Positions 37,528-46,341 of a DNA stretch of 64,000 bases are shown here, piece by piece (positions within the stretch are counted from its first letter, which is position 1; every line of letters begins with the position of its first letter). Both the position numbers and the translations under genes were made by a program. Origin of the DNA: Mucilaginibacter ginkgonis (GTDB lineage Bacteria > Bacteroidota > Bacteroidia > Sphingobacteriales > Sphingobacteriaceae); assembly GCF_009754905.2 (NCBI RefSeq), contig NZ_CP066775.1, positions 2,046,001-2,110,000 of the forward strand. Reading direction: 5' to 3'. The notes under the pieces are model-generated. The model made no database searches, had not been told where the DNA came from, and saw only the letters and a list, made by a program, of their open reading frames with translations.

Positions 37528-39435
37528 TCACATATAAGCTCGCTGGTTCTTGCCTTCCATCCAGTTTACAAAGGCCCGGTTCACTACCTTATTGCCGCCC
37601 GGGGTTGGGTAATCGCCGCTAAAATACCAGTCGCCCAGATGGTCGGGGCAGGCTTTATGAAGGTTATCTAAAGTTTGATAGATCACTTGAACCTCTGCGG
37701 TAATGTTTTTAGGCGTAATGATCTTTGCTATGCGATCTGAGATCTGCTGATCTGTAAAGGGCGCGTAAATGGCTTTAACATAATTCTTTACCTGCTCTTT
37801 AGGCAAATCGTGGCTATTCTTACATTTTTGATATACATCAACAATCAAATCTTCCTGACCAGATTCTTTTAACAGATTTATAGCAGCTTCGAAAGCAACA
37901 AATTCTCCCATGCGCGACATGTCGATGCCATAGCAATCCGGGTAACGTATCTGCGGCGCAGATGATACAACTATAATTTTCTTTGGTCCTAAACGGTCAA
38001 GTATTTTAAGGATGCTTTGTTTAAGGGTAGTTCCACGAACAATAGAATCATCGAGTACAACCAACGTATCTGTGCCTTCTTTAATAAGGCCATAAGTTGT
38101 ATCGTAAACGTGCGCCACCATTTCGCCACGGTCGGCATCCTGGGTAATGAATGTGCGTAACTTTACATCTTTAATAGCGATCTTCTCAACACGCGGTGCT
38201 AAGTTCAGCACTTCGTTAATGCGCTCCTCTGTTAACGTTTCCGTTTTGTTAGCCAGCATTTCATGCTGCAAACTTTTCACATATTTATTTACGCCTTCAA
38301 CCAATCCATAAAAGGCGATCTCGGCTGTATTTGGGATATATGAAAAAACCGTGTTCCTTATATCATGGTCAACTGCCTCGAGGATGGTCGGTACCAATAA
38401 TCTGCCTAACTGTTTGCGTTCGCGGTAAATAGCGGCGTCGCTGCCACGGGAGAAGTAGATGCGTTCAAACGAACAAGATTTTTTCTCAACCAGCTCACTA
38501 ACTTGTTCTTCTTCTATAGTGCCATTCTTTTTCACGATCAATGCGTGACCGGGTTTTATTTCCTTAACATCTTCAAACGGTACATTAAAGGCAGTTTGAA
38601 TAGCGGGGCGCTCTGATGTAGCGACTACGATCTCATCATTGTGATAATAATACGCCGGGCGGATGCCCGCCGGGTCGCGCATTACAAACGCGTCGCCGTG
38701 GCCTAAAATACCGGCAATAGTATAACCACCGTCCCAGTTCTTGGCAGATTTTTTCAGGATCTTGGCAACATCCATATTCTCGCCGATCATTTTACTGATG
38801 GCTATATTGTCGTCATTGCCCTCACGCTTAAACTGGTCAAATAGTCCCTGAACTTCTGTATCCAGGAAATGCCCGATCTTTTCTAAAACGGTAACGGTAT
38901 CAGCCTTCTCTTTCGGATGCTGACCGAGGTCATACAATTGCTGCAGCAATTCATCCACATTCGTCATGTTAAAGTTTCCGGCAATAACCAGGTTACGGGT
39001 CATCCAGTTGTTTTGCCGCAAAAAAGGGTGGCAACTCTCTATACTATTTTTACCATGGGTGCCGTATCGAAGGTGCCCCAACAACACTTCGCCGGTAAAA
39101 CTCATGTGCTCCTTTAACCAATCGGCGTCCTGCATTTTCTCAGGTCGCTCTTTTTCTACCTCCGCAAATTTCTTAGATATGTACTCGAAAATATCAGCAA
39201 CCGCGTTTGATGCCATTGACCGGTGCCGGCTTATATAACGTTTGCCCGGCTCAACGTCCAGCTTAATGGTGGCAACGCCAGCCCCGTCTTGTCCGCGGTT
39301 ATGCTGCTTTTCCATTAACAGATACAGTTTGTTTAAGCCGTATAATGCTGTTCCGTATTTTTTTTGATAAAATGATAAAGGCTTTAAAAGGCGAATAAAA
39401 GCTACGCCGCACTCGTGTTTTATCTGGTCGCTCAT
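37528..39435 (-). CDS. PurF-like amidophosphoribosyltransferase, long form
   Basis: A 635-aa protein with an N-terminal class II glutaminase domain (candidate nucleophile Cys9 in HECGVAFIRL after a short propeptide; then QHNRGQDGAGVA, LGHLRYGTHG, NFNMTN, MRDPAGIRPAYYY) and a C-terminal phosphoribosyltransferase domain with the intact PRPP loop VVLDDSIVRGTT. PurF is normally 470-510 aa. The extra residues include a helical insert after GKRYISRHRSM, a second near ILEAVDHDIRNTVF to LNLAPRVEK, and a C-terminal tail with GDWYFSGDYPTPGG. Bacteroidota often have this form in addition to a normal purF. It may make phosphoribosylamine, but a divergent role is possible. A TACTTTTG -7-like box lies at 39453-39460 on this strand. 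Confidence 0.85.
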   Translation of the reverse strand: MSDQIKHECGVAFIRLLKPLSFYQKKYGTALYGLNKLYLLMEKQHNRGQDGAGVATIKLDVEPGKRYISRHRSMASNAVADIFEYISKKFAEVEKERPEKMQDADWLKEHMSFTGEVLLGHLRYGTHGKNSIESCHPFLRQNNWMTRNLVIAGNFNMTNVDELLQQLYDLGQHPKEKADTVTVLEKIGHFLDTEVQGLFDQFKREGNDDNIAISKMIGENMDVAKILKKSAKNWDGGYTIAGILGHGDAFVMRDPAGIRPAYYYHNDEIVVATSERPAIQTAFNVPFEDVKEIKPGHALIVKKNGTIEEEQVSELVEKKSCSFERIYFSRGSDAAIYRERKQLGRLLVPTILEAVDHDIRNTVFSYIPNTAEIAFYGLVEGVNKYVKSLQHEMLANKTETLTEERINEVLNLAPRVEKIAIKDVKLRTFITQDADRGEMVAHVYDTTYGLIKEGTDTLVVLDDSIVRGTTLKQSILKILDRLGPKKIIVVSSAPQIRYPDCYGIDMSRMGEFVAFEAAINLLKESGQEDLIVDVYQKCKNSHDLPKEQVKNYVKAIYAPFTDQQISDRIAKIITPKNITAEVQVIYQTLDNLHKACPDHLGDWYFSGDYPTPGGNKVVNRAFVNWMEGKNQRAYM

Positions 39436-39653
39436 GTGTGGGAAAGAGAACGCAAAAGTAAGATTTTAAAATGACGAGTAGATTGTGGTTCAGTCATTTT
39501 AATGGTAAAATTTAAGCGAAATATGCCTTTACAGGTGAGCAGTATTGCAGGAATTTAGTTTAGGTGTTGGCAGGTGGCGAAAAGACAAATAGATTTTATA
39601 AAAGACGCGTAACATTTATTGATTTTATTGTGCATTTGAATCTTTAAGTAGTT
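39436..39653. other. Gene-free region upstream of the PurF-like gene
   Basis: About 218 bases without a reading frame worth calling. Apart from the -7-like box (CAAAAGTA on the plus strand, 39453-39460) I see no structured RNA or binding-site pattern. A dispersed repeat follows at 39654. Confidence 0.4.
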
Positions 39654-39781
39654 TGGGCGTTTCCCTGCGGGTCGCGCTTTCCGCTATTAGTTCTCATTCC
39701 GCTACGCTCTATTGCGGGCTATCCGCTGCAATCGCTAACGCACGTCACTTCTTCTCTTTTAAGGACAGAGAAGAGGTTTTT
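39654..39781. repeat. Dispersed repeat element with terminal hairpin, downstream of nuoN
   Basis: The GC-richer stretch GGGCGTTTCCCTGCGGGTC...CGGGCTATCCGCTGCAATCGCTAACGC (39655-39741) has the wording of a repeat seen in many Sphingobacteriaceae intergenic regions (from memory). It ends in a hairpin, 39747-39757 with 39767-39777 (11 bp, one G-T pair, 9-base loop), followed by a short T-run on the plus strand only. It abuts the nuoN stop codon. Confidence 0.6.
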
Positions 39782-41279
39782 ACAATAACCCCGCTAACAA
39801 ATTTGGGAAAAGGCCCAGCGCAAGTGTAAGCGCTGTCAAAAATAAAATTATAGAAAGAAGACCGGTAGATGAGCGAGTATCATGGAATGCTTTTTCACCA
39901 TTACCCTTTCTGAGGAATAAGTTTAACGGCACTTTGATGTAGTAGAATAATGATATTACCGTTGTTACCGCACCTGTGATCAGTAATAATAATAACGGTA
40001 GACTTTTAGTCTCCTCATAAACCGCATAAACAGAAGAGAACACTAACAACTTAGCGTTAAATCCGGCAGAGACAGGTATACCTGTTAACGATATCAGTAT
40101 AATGATGAAGCATACGCCTGCAGCAGGATGTCTTAATCCCAAACCTTTGTAGCCGTCGATATCCTCAGTCCCTGCTACGTTGCCAAACCAACTCACTAAC
40201 ATTAAGGCTGCAATGTTGGCAATAGCATATGCAACCAGGTAGAAAACTAATGCACTAATACCCTGGTTGGTAAAGGTAACCAGGGCCATCAAAGCGAAAC
40301 CTGTATGTCCGATAGAAGAATACGCTAATAAGCGCTTAATATTTGTTTGCCATACTGCCGCAAAGTTACCTGCGATCATCGTGATTATACCAATAACAGA
40401 CAAGGTTAACCTAAAATCGAAGGCGTGCCAACCTGCAGAAAACACAAACGGAGTTAAAAAATTGATCAGCATGGCAAAGCCGGCAATTTTTGGCAACGTC
40501 GACAAGTAGGCGGTTACAGGGGTCGGCGCGCCCTGGTAAACATCGGGCACCCAGAAATGCATTGGTATAAATGATAATTTGAACCCGATCCCAACTAACA
40601 TTAACACAATGGCCACGACCGCAACAGTTGGGTTAGCCGCAAGTCCCGTTAACAAATTGCTTCCGAAATAATTTAAAGAACCCGTTAGCGCGTAGATCAG
40701 CGAAATTCCATATAACATCACCGCTGAAGACGCGGCACCAAACAATACATATTTCAATCCGGCACCGCTGCCTAACCCGCTTTCAGTATGATAAGCAACC
40801 AGCAAGTACGATGCCAGCGAGACCATCTCAATAGCAGTATAAACCGTCAACAAGTTTACTGCCATCACCATCAGATGCAACCCTAATACAGATGCGATTA
40901 CAATTGTATACAGATCTGACAAGCCCTTTTTATGGCTATTAAATTTTTTGTCTTGTTTAACATACAGGATCAGTACAATGGCAAATACATCAATGAATGA
41001 CTTAAAAACTACAGCTGTTTTATGCAGCAGCAACATGCCACCGAATAGAAACTTGCCTTCATGAGTCACCAAATGCAATTGCTGCAGACAGTTAAATAGT
41101 ACAAATGCCATCCCGACTGCAGCTAAAGTCCGGCATATCCACGCGGACGTTTTGCCGAACAGCAGATCAGTAACAATCACCAGAATCAACAGCACAGTTA
41201 GCCAAACTTCTGGACTGACATAAGGCAAGCTTTGCAAAACGCCGGAAAGCTGTTGAGATATATTTTCTGCGGCTTGCAT
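39780..41279 (-). CDS. nuoN: NADH-quinone oxidoreductase subunit N
   Basis: Membrane-arm antiporter-like subunit of complex I, 499 aa from the ATG at 41279 (a TTG one codon upstream is also open). Around 13-14 helices. Conserved segments: LTVYTAIEMVSLASYLLVAYH (with the Glu in TM5), GIGFKLSFIPMHFWVPDVYQGAPTPVTAYLSTLPKIAGFA, WQTNIKRLLAYSSIGHTGFALMAL (Lys and His of the half-channels) and LTGIPVSAGFNAKL. Last gene of the nuo operon, 3 bases after nuoM. A repeat element directly follows. Confidence 0.96.
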   Translation of the reverse strand: MQAAENISQQLSGVLQSLPYVSPEVWLTVLLILVIVTDLLFGKTSAWICRTLAAVGMAFVLFNCLQQLHLVTHEGKFLFGGMLLLHKTAVVFKSFIDVFAIVLILYVKQDKKFNSHKKGLSDLYTIVIASVLGLHLMVMAVNLLTVYTAIEMVSLASYLLVAYHTESGLGSGAGLKYVLFGAASSAVMLYGISLIYALTGSLNYFGSNLLTGLAANPTVAVVAIVLMLVGIGFKLSFIPMHFWVPDVYQGAPTPVTAYLSTLPKIAGFAMLINFLTPFVFSAGWHAFDFRLTLSVIGIITMIAGNFAAVWQTNIKRLLAYSSIGHTGFALMALVTFTNQGISALVFYLVAYAIANIAALMLVSWFGNVAGTEDIDGYKGLGLRHPAAGVCFIIILISLTGIPVSAGFNAKLLVFSSVYAVYEETKSLPLLLLLITGAVTTVISLFYYIKVPLNLFLRKGNGEKAFHDTRSSTGLLSIILFLTALTLALGLFPNLLAGLL

Positions 41280-41282
41280 CAA

Positions 41283-42881
41283 TTATTTAATTACGTGACT
41301 GGTATAGTCTATAAATGCCAGCACGCTATCATTGATCTTGTTAAAAACAAGCGATGGCATAAAACCAAGTATTAACGCCATTGCAGCAAGGGGTAGTAAG
41401 GCTGCGCGTTCGCGCCAATTAACGTCTGTTAATGCCAACTGCCAATCGGTTCCGCCTTTGAATCTTTCTGTGCCGAAGAACATGCGCTGCAATGTCCAAA
41501 GAAAGTAGGCAGCACTTAATAGAATCCCGACAGAACCGCAGATAGCCATCCAGTGTGGCAACCCGGGCGACTTAATAGCACCTGCCAAAGAAAATGCTTC
41601 TGCTACAAACGCCGAAAATCCCGGCAGGCCGAGTGACGCAAAGAAAGCGATCATTACGAAAACTGTGTAAGCAGGCATTTGAGTCGCCAGTCCGCGGAAG
41701 TTATAAATATCCCTGTCGTGTACTCGGTTGTAAATAACACCGACCAGGAAGAACAACATCGCCGATAAAAAACCATGACTCACCATCTGCATAACTGCTC
41801 CGCTTACACCCTCGGCGGTTAATGATGCAATGCCTGGTAACACAAAACCCATGTGCGAAACTGATGAGTAAGCGATCATACGTTTAAGGTCGCGCTGGGC
41901 AAGCGCATTCAGGGCACCATAGATGATAGAAACGACGCCGATAAGCCCCAGCCAGTAACTGCCGCTTATTGCAACGTCCGGGAAGATGCCTGCGCAAACA
42001 CGGATAATACCATATCCGCCAATCTTTAATAGAATGCCGGCCAATATGATAGACACCGGTGTTGGCGCCTCTACGTGTGCGTCGGGCAGCCAAGTGTGTA
42101 GTGGTACTATCGGCACTTTAATAGCAAAGGCGATGAACAATACTACAAAACCAACAGTGCGCGCCGGAAAACCTAATATGGTTTGATGTGCCGCCGCTGA
42201 AAATAATGACCCTGAATCAAAATTTGCGGGGTTCATCATTTGAATGATATTGAAGGTATGGTTCCCGGTAGCCTGGTCTTTTACTGAAAGATACAAACCC
42301 ACCATCACCAGCAGCATAAACACTGATCCAAACAGGGTATACAAGAAAAACTTAATGGCCGCGTACTCGCGCCTGGCACCGCCCCACATGCCGATAAGGA
42401 AATATAACGGCAGCAGCATCAGTTCATAAAAGATATAAAACAGGAAAAAATCGAGCGCGCTAAATACGCCGAATACCGCCATATCTAATATCAAGAACAG
42501 CACGAAAAAGCCTTTGAGGTTTGCTTTTATTTCCCAGGAGGATATTGCAGCAACCACCAGTACTAAGGCCGTCATCACCAATAGTGTTATGGAAATACCA
42601 TCAATCCCAACAAAATAATCGATCTGCATACGGCCAACGGTACCAAGATCTAAATTGATCCACGGCAGCTTATGAACAAACTGAAACTGAGACTCTGCGT
42701 TTATACCTCCTGTGCCGGCACCAGTCTTAAATTGCAGGTATAACACAATGCTGATTACCAATTGAGCTATGGCAGTCATAAGCGTGATATATTTAAAACT
42801 GCTTCTAAGAGACGACGGCAGTAACGCGATGAGCAGACCCGCAACAAGTGGAATAAATATGAGTAAAGTAAGCAGGTGCAT
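41283..42881 (-). CDS. nuoM: NADH-quinone oxidoreductase subunit M
   Basis: Antiporter-like proton-pumping subunit of complex I, 532 aa, about 14 helices. Motifs: FFLFYIFYELMLLPLYFLIGMWGG (conserved Glu), FIAFAIKVPIVPLHTWLPDAHVEAPTPVSIILAGILLKIGGYG, QRDLKRMIAYSSVSHMGFVLPG and GFLSAMLFFLVGVIYNRVHDRD. Its start overlaps the stop of nuoL by one base. Proton-channel residues appear intact. Confidence 0.97.
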   Translation of the reverse strand: MHLLTLLIFIPLVAGLLIALLPSSLRSSFKYITLMTAIAQLVISIVLYLQFKTGAGTGGINAESQFQFVHKLPWINLDLGTVGRMQIDYFVGIDGISITLLVMTALVLVVAAISSWEIKANLKGFFVLFLILDMAVFGVFSALDFFLFYIFYELMLLPLYFLIGMWGGARREYAAIKFFLYTLFGSVFMLLVMVGLYLSVKDQATGNHTFNIIQMMNPANFDSGSLFSAAAHQTILGFPARTVGFVVLFIAFAIKVPIVPLHTWLPDAHVEAPTPVSIILAGILLKIGGYGIIRVCAGIFPDVAISGSYWLGLIGVVSIIYGALNALAQRDLKRMIAYSSVSHMGFVLPGIASLTAEGVSGAVMQMVSHGFLSAMLFFLVGVIYNRVHDRDIYNFRGLATQMPAYTVFVMIAFFASLGLPGFSAFVAEAFSLAGAIKSPGLPHWMAICGSVGILLSAAYFLWTLQRMFFGTERFKGGTDWQLALTDVNWRERAALLPLAAMALILGFMPSLVFNKINDSVLAFIDYTSHVIK

Positions 42882-44872
42882 CAGATAAGGGTTTTAAATA
42901 TAAACCAAGCAACAACAATAGCAAGCATACTAGCCAGGTAAAACTGCACTTTGCCGGTTTGAAAGCTGCGGATAAAATTACCAATATAGCTAACTATTTG
43001 CGTTAACAAATGGAGTAATCCATCTATGATGTATTTGTCAAAAGCAGCTGCGATATTGGCTAACGTAAGAGTGATTTTTTTTAAAAGCCCTATAAAGCCG
43101 TCTAAAACAGTACGGTCTGTCCAGAATAATGCGTTCCCGAGGACGATAACGGGCTTCACAAAAAGAGAATTATAAACAGAATTAAAATACCACTGATTGT
43201 GACTTAACGCGAACATCTTGTTGTGCTGCGGAAAAGGCTTGAATTTTTTATCCCGAATATAGATTGCATAAGCGTAATAGATAACTACCACGCTGATGAT
43301 GTTGAGCCCCACCGGGATGATGGTGTGGTAAATATTCATCCGCTCTAAAAAGTTAGAGGGCGAAAATAACTTGTAAATCCATGACTGTTCGTAAAGCACA
43401 GGGTTGAGTGAGAACACCGGAAACAAACAACAAATGCTTAGTACAATAAGTGGCAGCCAATACCGCCAGTCACGGTCACTGTTGTGGAATTTTATGCCCG
43501 AAACAGCATCCAGCCTGCAATTGCCAAAGAATACTTTGAAGATCAGTCGCGCCATGTAAAAAGCTGTTAACCAGCTAGTAACAAGCATGAATAAGGGGAC
43601 TATAATAGCTGCGCCCCCTTTAGTGTCAGACCATTCAAAAGCTTGTATTAAAATGCCATCCTTGGACAAATAGCCAGACGTTAGTGGTAAACCTACCAAC
43701 GCCAACCCGCCAATTAGTGTAGCAATAAAAGTTACCGGCAATATTTTACGCAGACCGCCCATGTACAGTATATTTTGCGGATCTATATCAAGCTTGTTAT
43801 CATCTTTGATATGCTGCATCTCGTGGATCACTACTCCTGCAGAAAGGAATAGCAAGCATTTAAAGAACGCGTGGGTGATCAAATGAAACAGCGACGAAGC
43901 GTAGGCATTAATACCCATTGCCATCACCATAAAGCCCAGTTGCGAGATCGTTGAAAATGCAAGAATACGTTTCAGGTCGTTCTGTGTAAGTGCAATAGTC
44001 GCTGCCATAAAAGCCGTAAAACAACCACTTACTGCAAGAATGTCAAGCTCAGTAGTGTTAAAGAAGGGATAAACCCTACCGAGTAAAAAGATGCCCGCGG
44101 CCACCATCGTTGCTGCATGGATAAGCGCCGACACCGAGGTAGGGCCTTCCATTGCGTCGGGCAGCCAGGTGTGTAATGGAAACTGCGCCGACTTGGCACA
44201 AACCGCAAAAAATATTCCGGCGAAAGCCACCCATTGCCAAACATTTGTTTGATTGCCTGCTTGCTGAACCAATCCGCCTTGACCAAACAGTTGTTGTAAA
44301 TCGAAAGTATGATACTGGTTAAAAAGCAAAAGAATTGCACTTAGTAAGCCGATATCACCTATGCGGTTCACGATAAACGCCTTCTTATTAGCCAGAACGG
44401 CGACTTCTTTCTTGTGCCAGAAACCTATAAGCAGATAAGAAGAGAAGCCTACCAATTCCCAAAAACCGTATAACAGAACAAAGTTATCTGCTATTACTAA
44501 AGCCAGCATGCTAAAACAGAACAAGCTCAGGTAACGGAAATACTTGCCATAATGCTGATCATGCTTCATGTACGCCATGGAGAAAATATGCACCGGCAGC
44601 GCTACCAAATTTACCAGTAGCAACATAATAGTTGACAGGTTATTTAGTAATATACCGTAGTTAACGTTGGTGTTGCCAACGGTAAACCAAACCCCGCCTA
44701 CATGAATATCCGCGCCGTTAAAAGTGTGGTTGAAAACTATAATACTCAGGCAGCTACCAAGCAACACCGCAATGGTGGATACCCAACCCGCTGCCTTGTT
44801 TTTACTGATAAAGCAATTGACCACAAATGCCAAAAGCGGCAGCACCACTGCGGCTAAGGCATGGTAAGCCAT
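42881..44872 (-). CDS. nuoL: NADH-quinone oxidoreductase subunit L
   Basis: Largest antiporter-like subunit, with the long lateral helix, 663 aa from the ATG at 44872. The frame continues upstream to a TTG at 44911 that overlaps the nuoK stop (TTGA), giving 676 aa; the ATG matches the family start better, the TTG matches the coupling seen elsewhere in the operon. Motifs: YGFWELVGFSSYLLIGFW, AFAGIFFAVCAKSAQFPLHTWLPDAMEGPTSVSALIHAATMVAAGIFLL, LTQNDLKRILAFSTISQLGFMVMAMG and ITHAFFKCLLFLSAGVVIHEMQH. The C-terminal amphipathic helix and anchor (about 590-676) are present. Confidence 0.95.
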   Translation of the reverse strand: MAYHALAAVVLPLLAFVVNCFISKNKAAGWVSTIAVLLGSCLSIIVFNHTFNGADIHVGGVWFTVGNTNVNYGILLNNLSTIMLLLVNLVALPVHIFSMAYMKHDQHYGKYFRYLSLFCFSMLALVIADNFVLLYGFWELVGFSSYLLIGFWHKKEVAVLANKKAFIVNRIGDIGLLSAILLLFNQYHTFDLQQLFGQGGLVQQAGNQTNVWQWVAFAGIFFAVCAKSAQFPLHTWLPDAMEGPTSVSALIHAATMVAAGIFLLGRVYPFFNTTELDILAVSGCFTAFMAATIALTQNDLKRILAFSTISQLGFMVMAMGINAYASSLFHLITHAFFKCLLFLSAGVVIHEMQHIKDDNKLDIDPQNILYMGGLRKILPVTFIATLIGGLALVGLPLTSGYLSKDGILIQAFEWSDTKGGAAIIVPLFMLVTSWLTAFYMARLIFKVFFGNCRLDAVSGIKFHNSDRDWRYWLPLIVLSICCLFPVFSLNPVLYEQSWIYKLFSPSNFLERMNIYHTIIPVGLNIISVVVIYYAYAIYIRDKKFKPFPQHNKMFALSHNQWYFNSVYNSLFVKPVIVLGNALFWTDRTVLDGFIGLLKKITLTLANIAAAFDKYIIDGLLHLLTQIVSYIGNFIRSFQTGKVQFYLASMLAIVVAWFIFKTLI

Positions 44873-44907
44873 CTTCGTTTCTTCGTATGTAATGGGTGTA
44901 GTCAAGT

Positions 44908-45213
44908 TCAATCCTTTAACTGATCAATTTTATCCGGCTCAATGGTTTTGTAACGGCGATACACGTTTAGAATAATGGCTAATGCAACCGCAGTAGTTGC
45001 CGCTGCTAAAACAATGGCAAATAATGCAAATATCTGCCCGCCGTTGGCGCTCTTGTCAAATCGGCCAAAAGCAACCAGGTTTAAAATGGCAGCATTCAGC
45101 ATCATTTCAATGCCTATTAAAACCTGGATGGCGTTGCGCTTTGCCATAACTATGTAAAGGCCAGTGCAAAACAAGGCTGCGCCTAACACCAGGAAATTAG
45201 TTAAAGAGATCAT
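44908..45213 (-). CDS. nuoK: NADH-quinone oxidoreductase subunit K
   Basis: Three-helix complex I subunit, 101 aa, the usual length. GTHE conserved buried glutamates are in VLIGIEMMLNAAILNLVAF (TM2) with a second acidic site expected near the TM1-TM2 region; the C-terminal AAATTAVALAIILNVYRRYKTIEPDKIDQLKD is typical. Overlaps nuoJ by 4 bases and meets the alternative TTG start of nuoL. Confidence 0.96.
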   Translation of the reverse strand: MISLTNFLVLGAALFCTGLYIVMAKRNAIQVLIGIEMMLNAAILNLVAFGRFDKSANGGQIFALFAIVLAAATTAVALAIILNVYRRYKTIEPDKIDQLKD

Positions 45214-45761
45214 TGTACGCCCTCCTCTTTTCTCGACAGATGCGCCGCGCCAACAAGCGCCATTAACAGTAATACCGAGATCACTTCAAACGGCAGCAGG
45301 TAGCGCGTCATTAAATTAGTGCCTATGTTGGCCGTCATTTCCCCCGAGTCGGTAATAAAGTCGTTATCTGAAACAGATTCTTTGAGCCACGCAGAGTTGC
45401 CAATGTCTGTCTTTAAAAACAGATTTACTAATACTAGTAAAAACAAGGCAGAGATAAGTAACGCCGGCAAATTCCCAATCCTAAACCAAGTATTATCTGC
45501 TTTCTGAAGGGTGCTTAATGCCTCTTTGCCGGAGAGCATAAAGGCGAAAATGATGAGCACCAAGATGCCGCCTACATAAATAACTATTTGCGTAATGGCG
45601 ACAAAATCGGCCAAAGCCAACACATAAATTCCGGCGAGCGCAAACAGTGTTACAAAAAACAGAAATACAGAGCGCACGAGGTTTTTGCCCGAAGCGATCA
45701 TCAATGCTGATCCGACAACAACGGCGCTTAGAAAGTAGAATATGATATTTTCTAAGGTCAT
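45210..45761 (-). CDS. nuoJ: NADH-quinone oxidoreductase subunit J
   Basis: Five-helix complex I subunit, 183 aa. Motifs: IIFYFLSAVVVGSALMIASGKNLVRSVFLFFVTLFALAGIYVLALADFVAITQIVIYVGGILVLIIFAFML, the most conserved stretch of NuoJ (TM1-TM3), and a C-terminal YLLPFEVISVLLLMALVGAAHLSRKE. Overlaps nuoI and nuoK by 4 bases each. Confidence 0.96.
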   Translation of the reverse strand: MTLENIIFYFLSAVVVGSALMIASGKNLVRSVFLFFVTLFALAGIYVLALADFVAITQIVIYVGGILVLIIFAFMLSGKEALSTLQKADNTWFRIGNLPALLISALFLLVLVNLFLKTDIGNSAWLKESVSDNDFITDSGEMTANIGTNLMTRYLLPFEVISVLLLMALVGAAHLSRKEEGVQ

Positions 45762-46339
45762 TGCGGGTCGTTCTTTTTCATGGCGGCTAATTTGGCGGCC
45801 TGTTTCTCGGCATTTTGCTTTTCCAGTAATGCACGCTTTTCATCTGCCTCTTCCGCTGTCATATCAGAGAAGTGATAAGTTAATTTACCCAAGTCGAATA
45901 CTGTTTTGTCGTAATTGTCGGTCATCACAATACACTCAGTTGGGCACACTACTGTGCAAAGGCCGCAATACATGCACTTAGCCATGTCAATATCAAACTT
46001 CGCGGCATAAAGGCGCTTGGTGGTACCGTCAGATGTTTGGCCTATGGCTTCAGTAGCTTTGATGGAATCAATGGTAATACAATCGACCGGGCAAATTTTG
46101 GCGCATAGATCGCATACAATGCAATCGTCCATTTCCACGTCCAACTGGTAACGCCCAACTTCGGGCACGGGCAACTTTTGAGCAGGATATTCTATAGTGG
46201 CAGTACCATTTTGCTTGTCGAAATAGTTAGGCTCGCTTACAAAAGCTGTCTCGCGCTTTTTAAATCCAAACGCATGCTGTATGGTAAGGGATAAACCTTT
46301 CCAAGCCGTTAGTAATCCGTTTAATGGTTTGCCTATCAA
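45758..46339 (-). CDS. nuoI: NADH-quinone oxidoreductase subunit I (2x 4Fe-4S)
   Basis: Electron-transfer subunit linking the peripheral and membrane arms. Two ferredoxin-type motifs are complete: CIVCDLCAKICPVDC and CMYCGLCTVVCPTEC. The start is uncertain: the frame stays open 44 codons into nuoH, to an ATG at 46471, but that extension is unlike NuoI. The TTG at 46339, 2 bases after the nuoH stop, gives 193 aa beginning at IGKPLNGLLTAWKGLSLTIQHAFG, the usual amphipathic start. The C-terminus carries a charged helical tail (EEADEKRALLEKQNAEKQAAKLAAMKK) after the fold. Confidence 0.9.
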   Translation of the reverse strand: MIGKPLNGLLTAWKGLSLTIQHAFGFKKRETAFVSEPNYFDKQNGTATIEYPAQKLPVPEVGRYQLDVEMDDCIVCDLCAKICPVDCITIDSIKATEAIGQTSDGTTKRLYAAKFDIDMAKCMYCGLCTVVCPTECIVMTDNYDKTVFDLGKLTYHFSDMTAEEADEKRALLEKQNAEKQAAKLAAMKKNDPQ

Positions 46340-46341
46340 TC

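Noticed and set aside
39747..39781. Hairpin as terminator of the nuo operon
   Set aside because: The T-run follows on the plus strand only, while nuo is on the minus strand; it is part of a repeat element.
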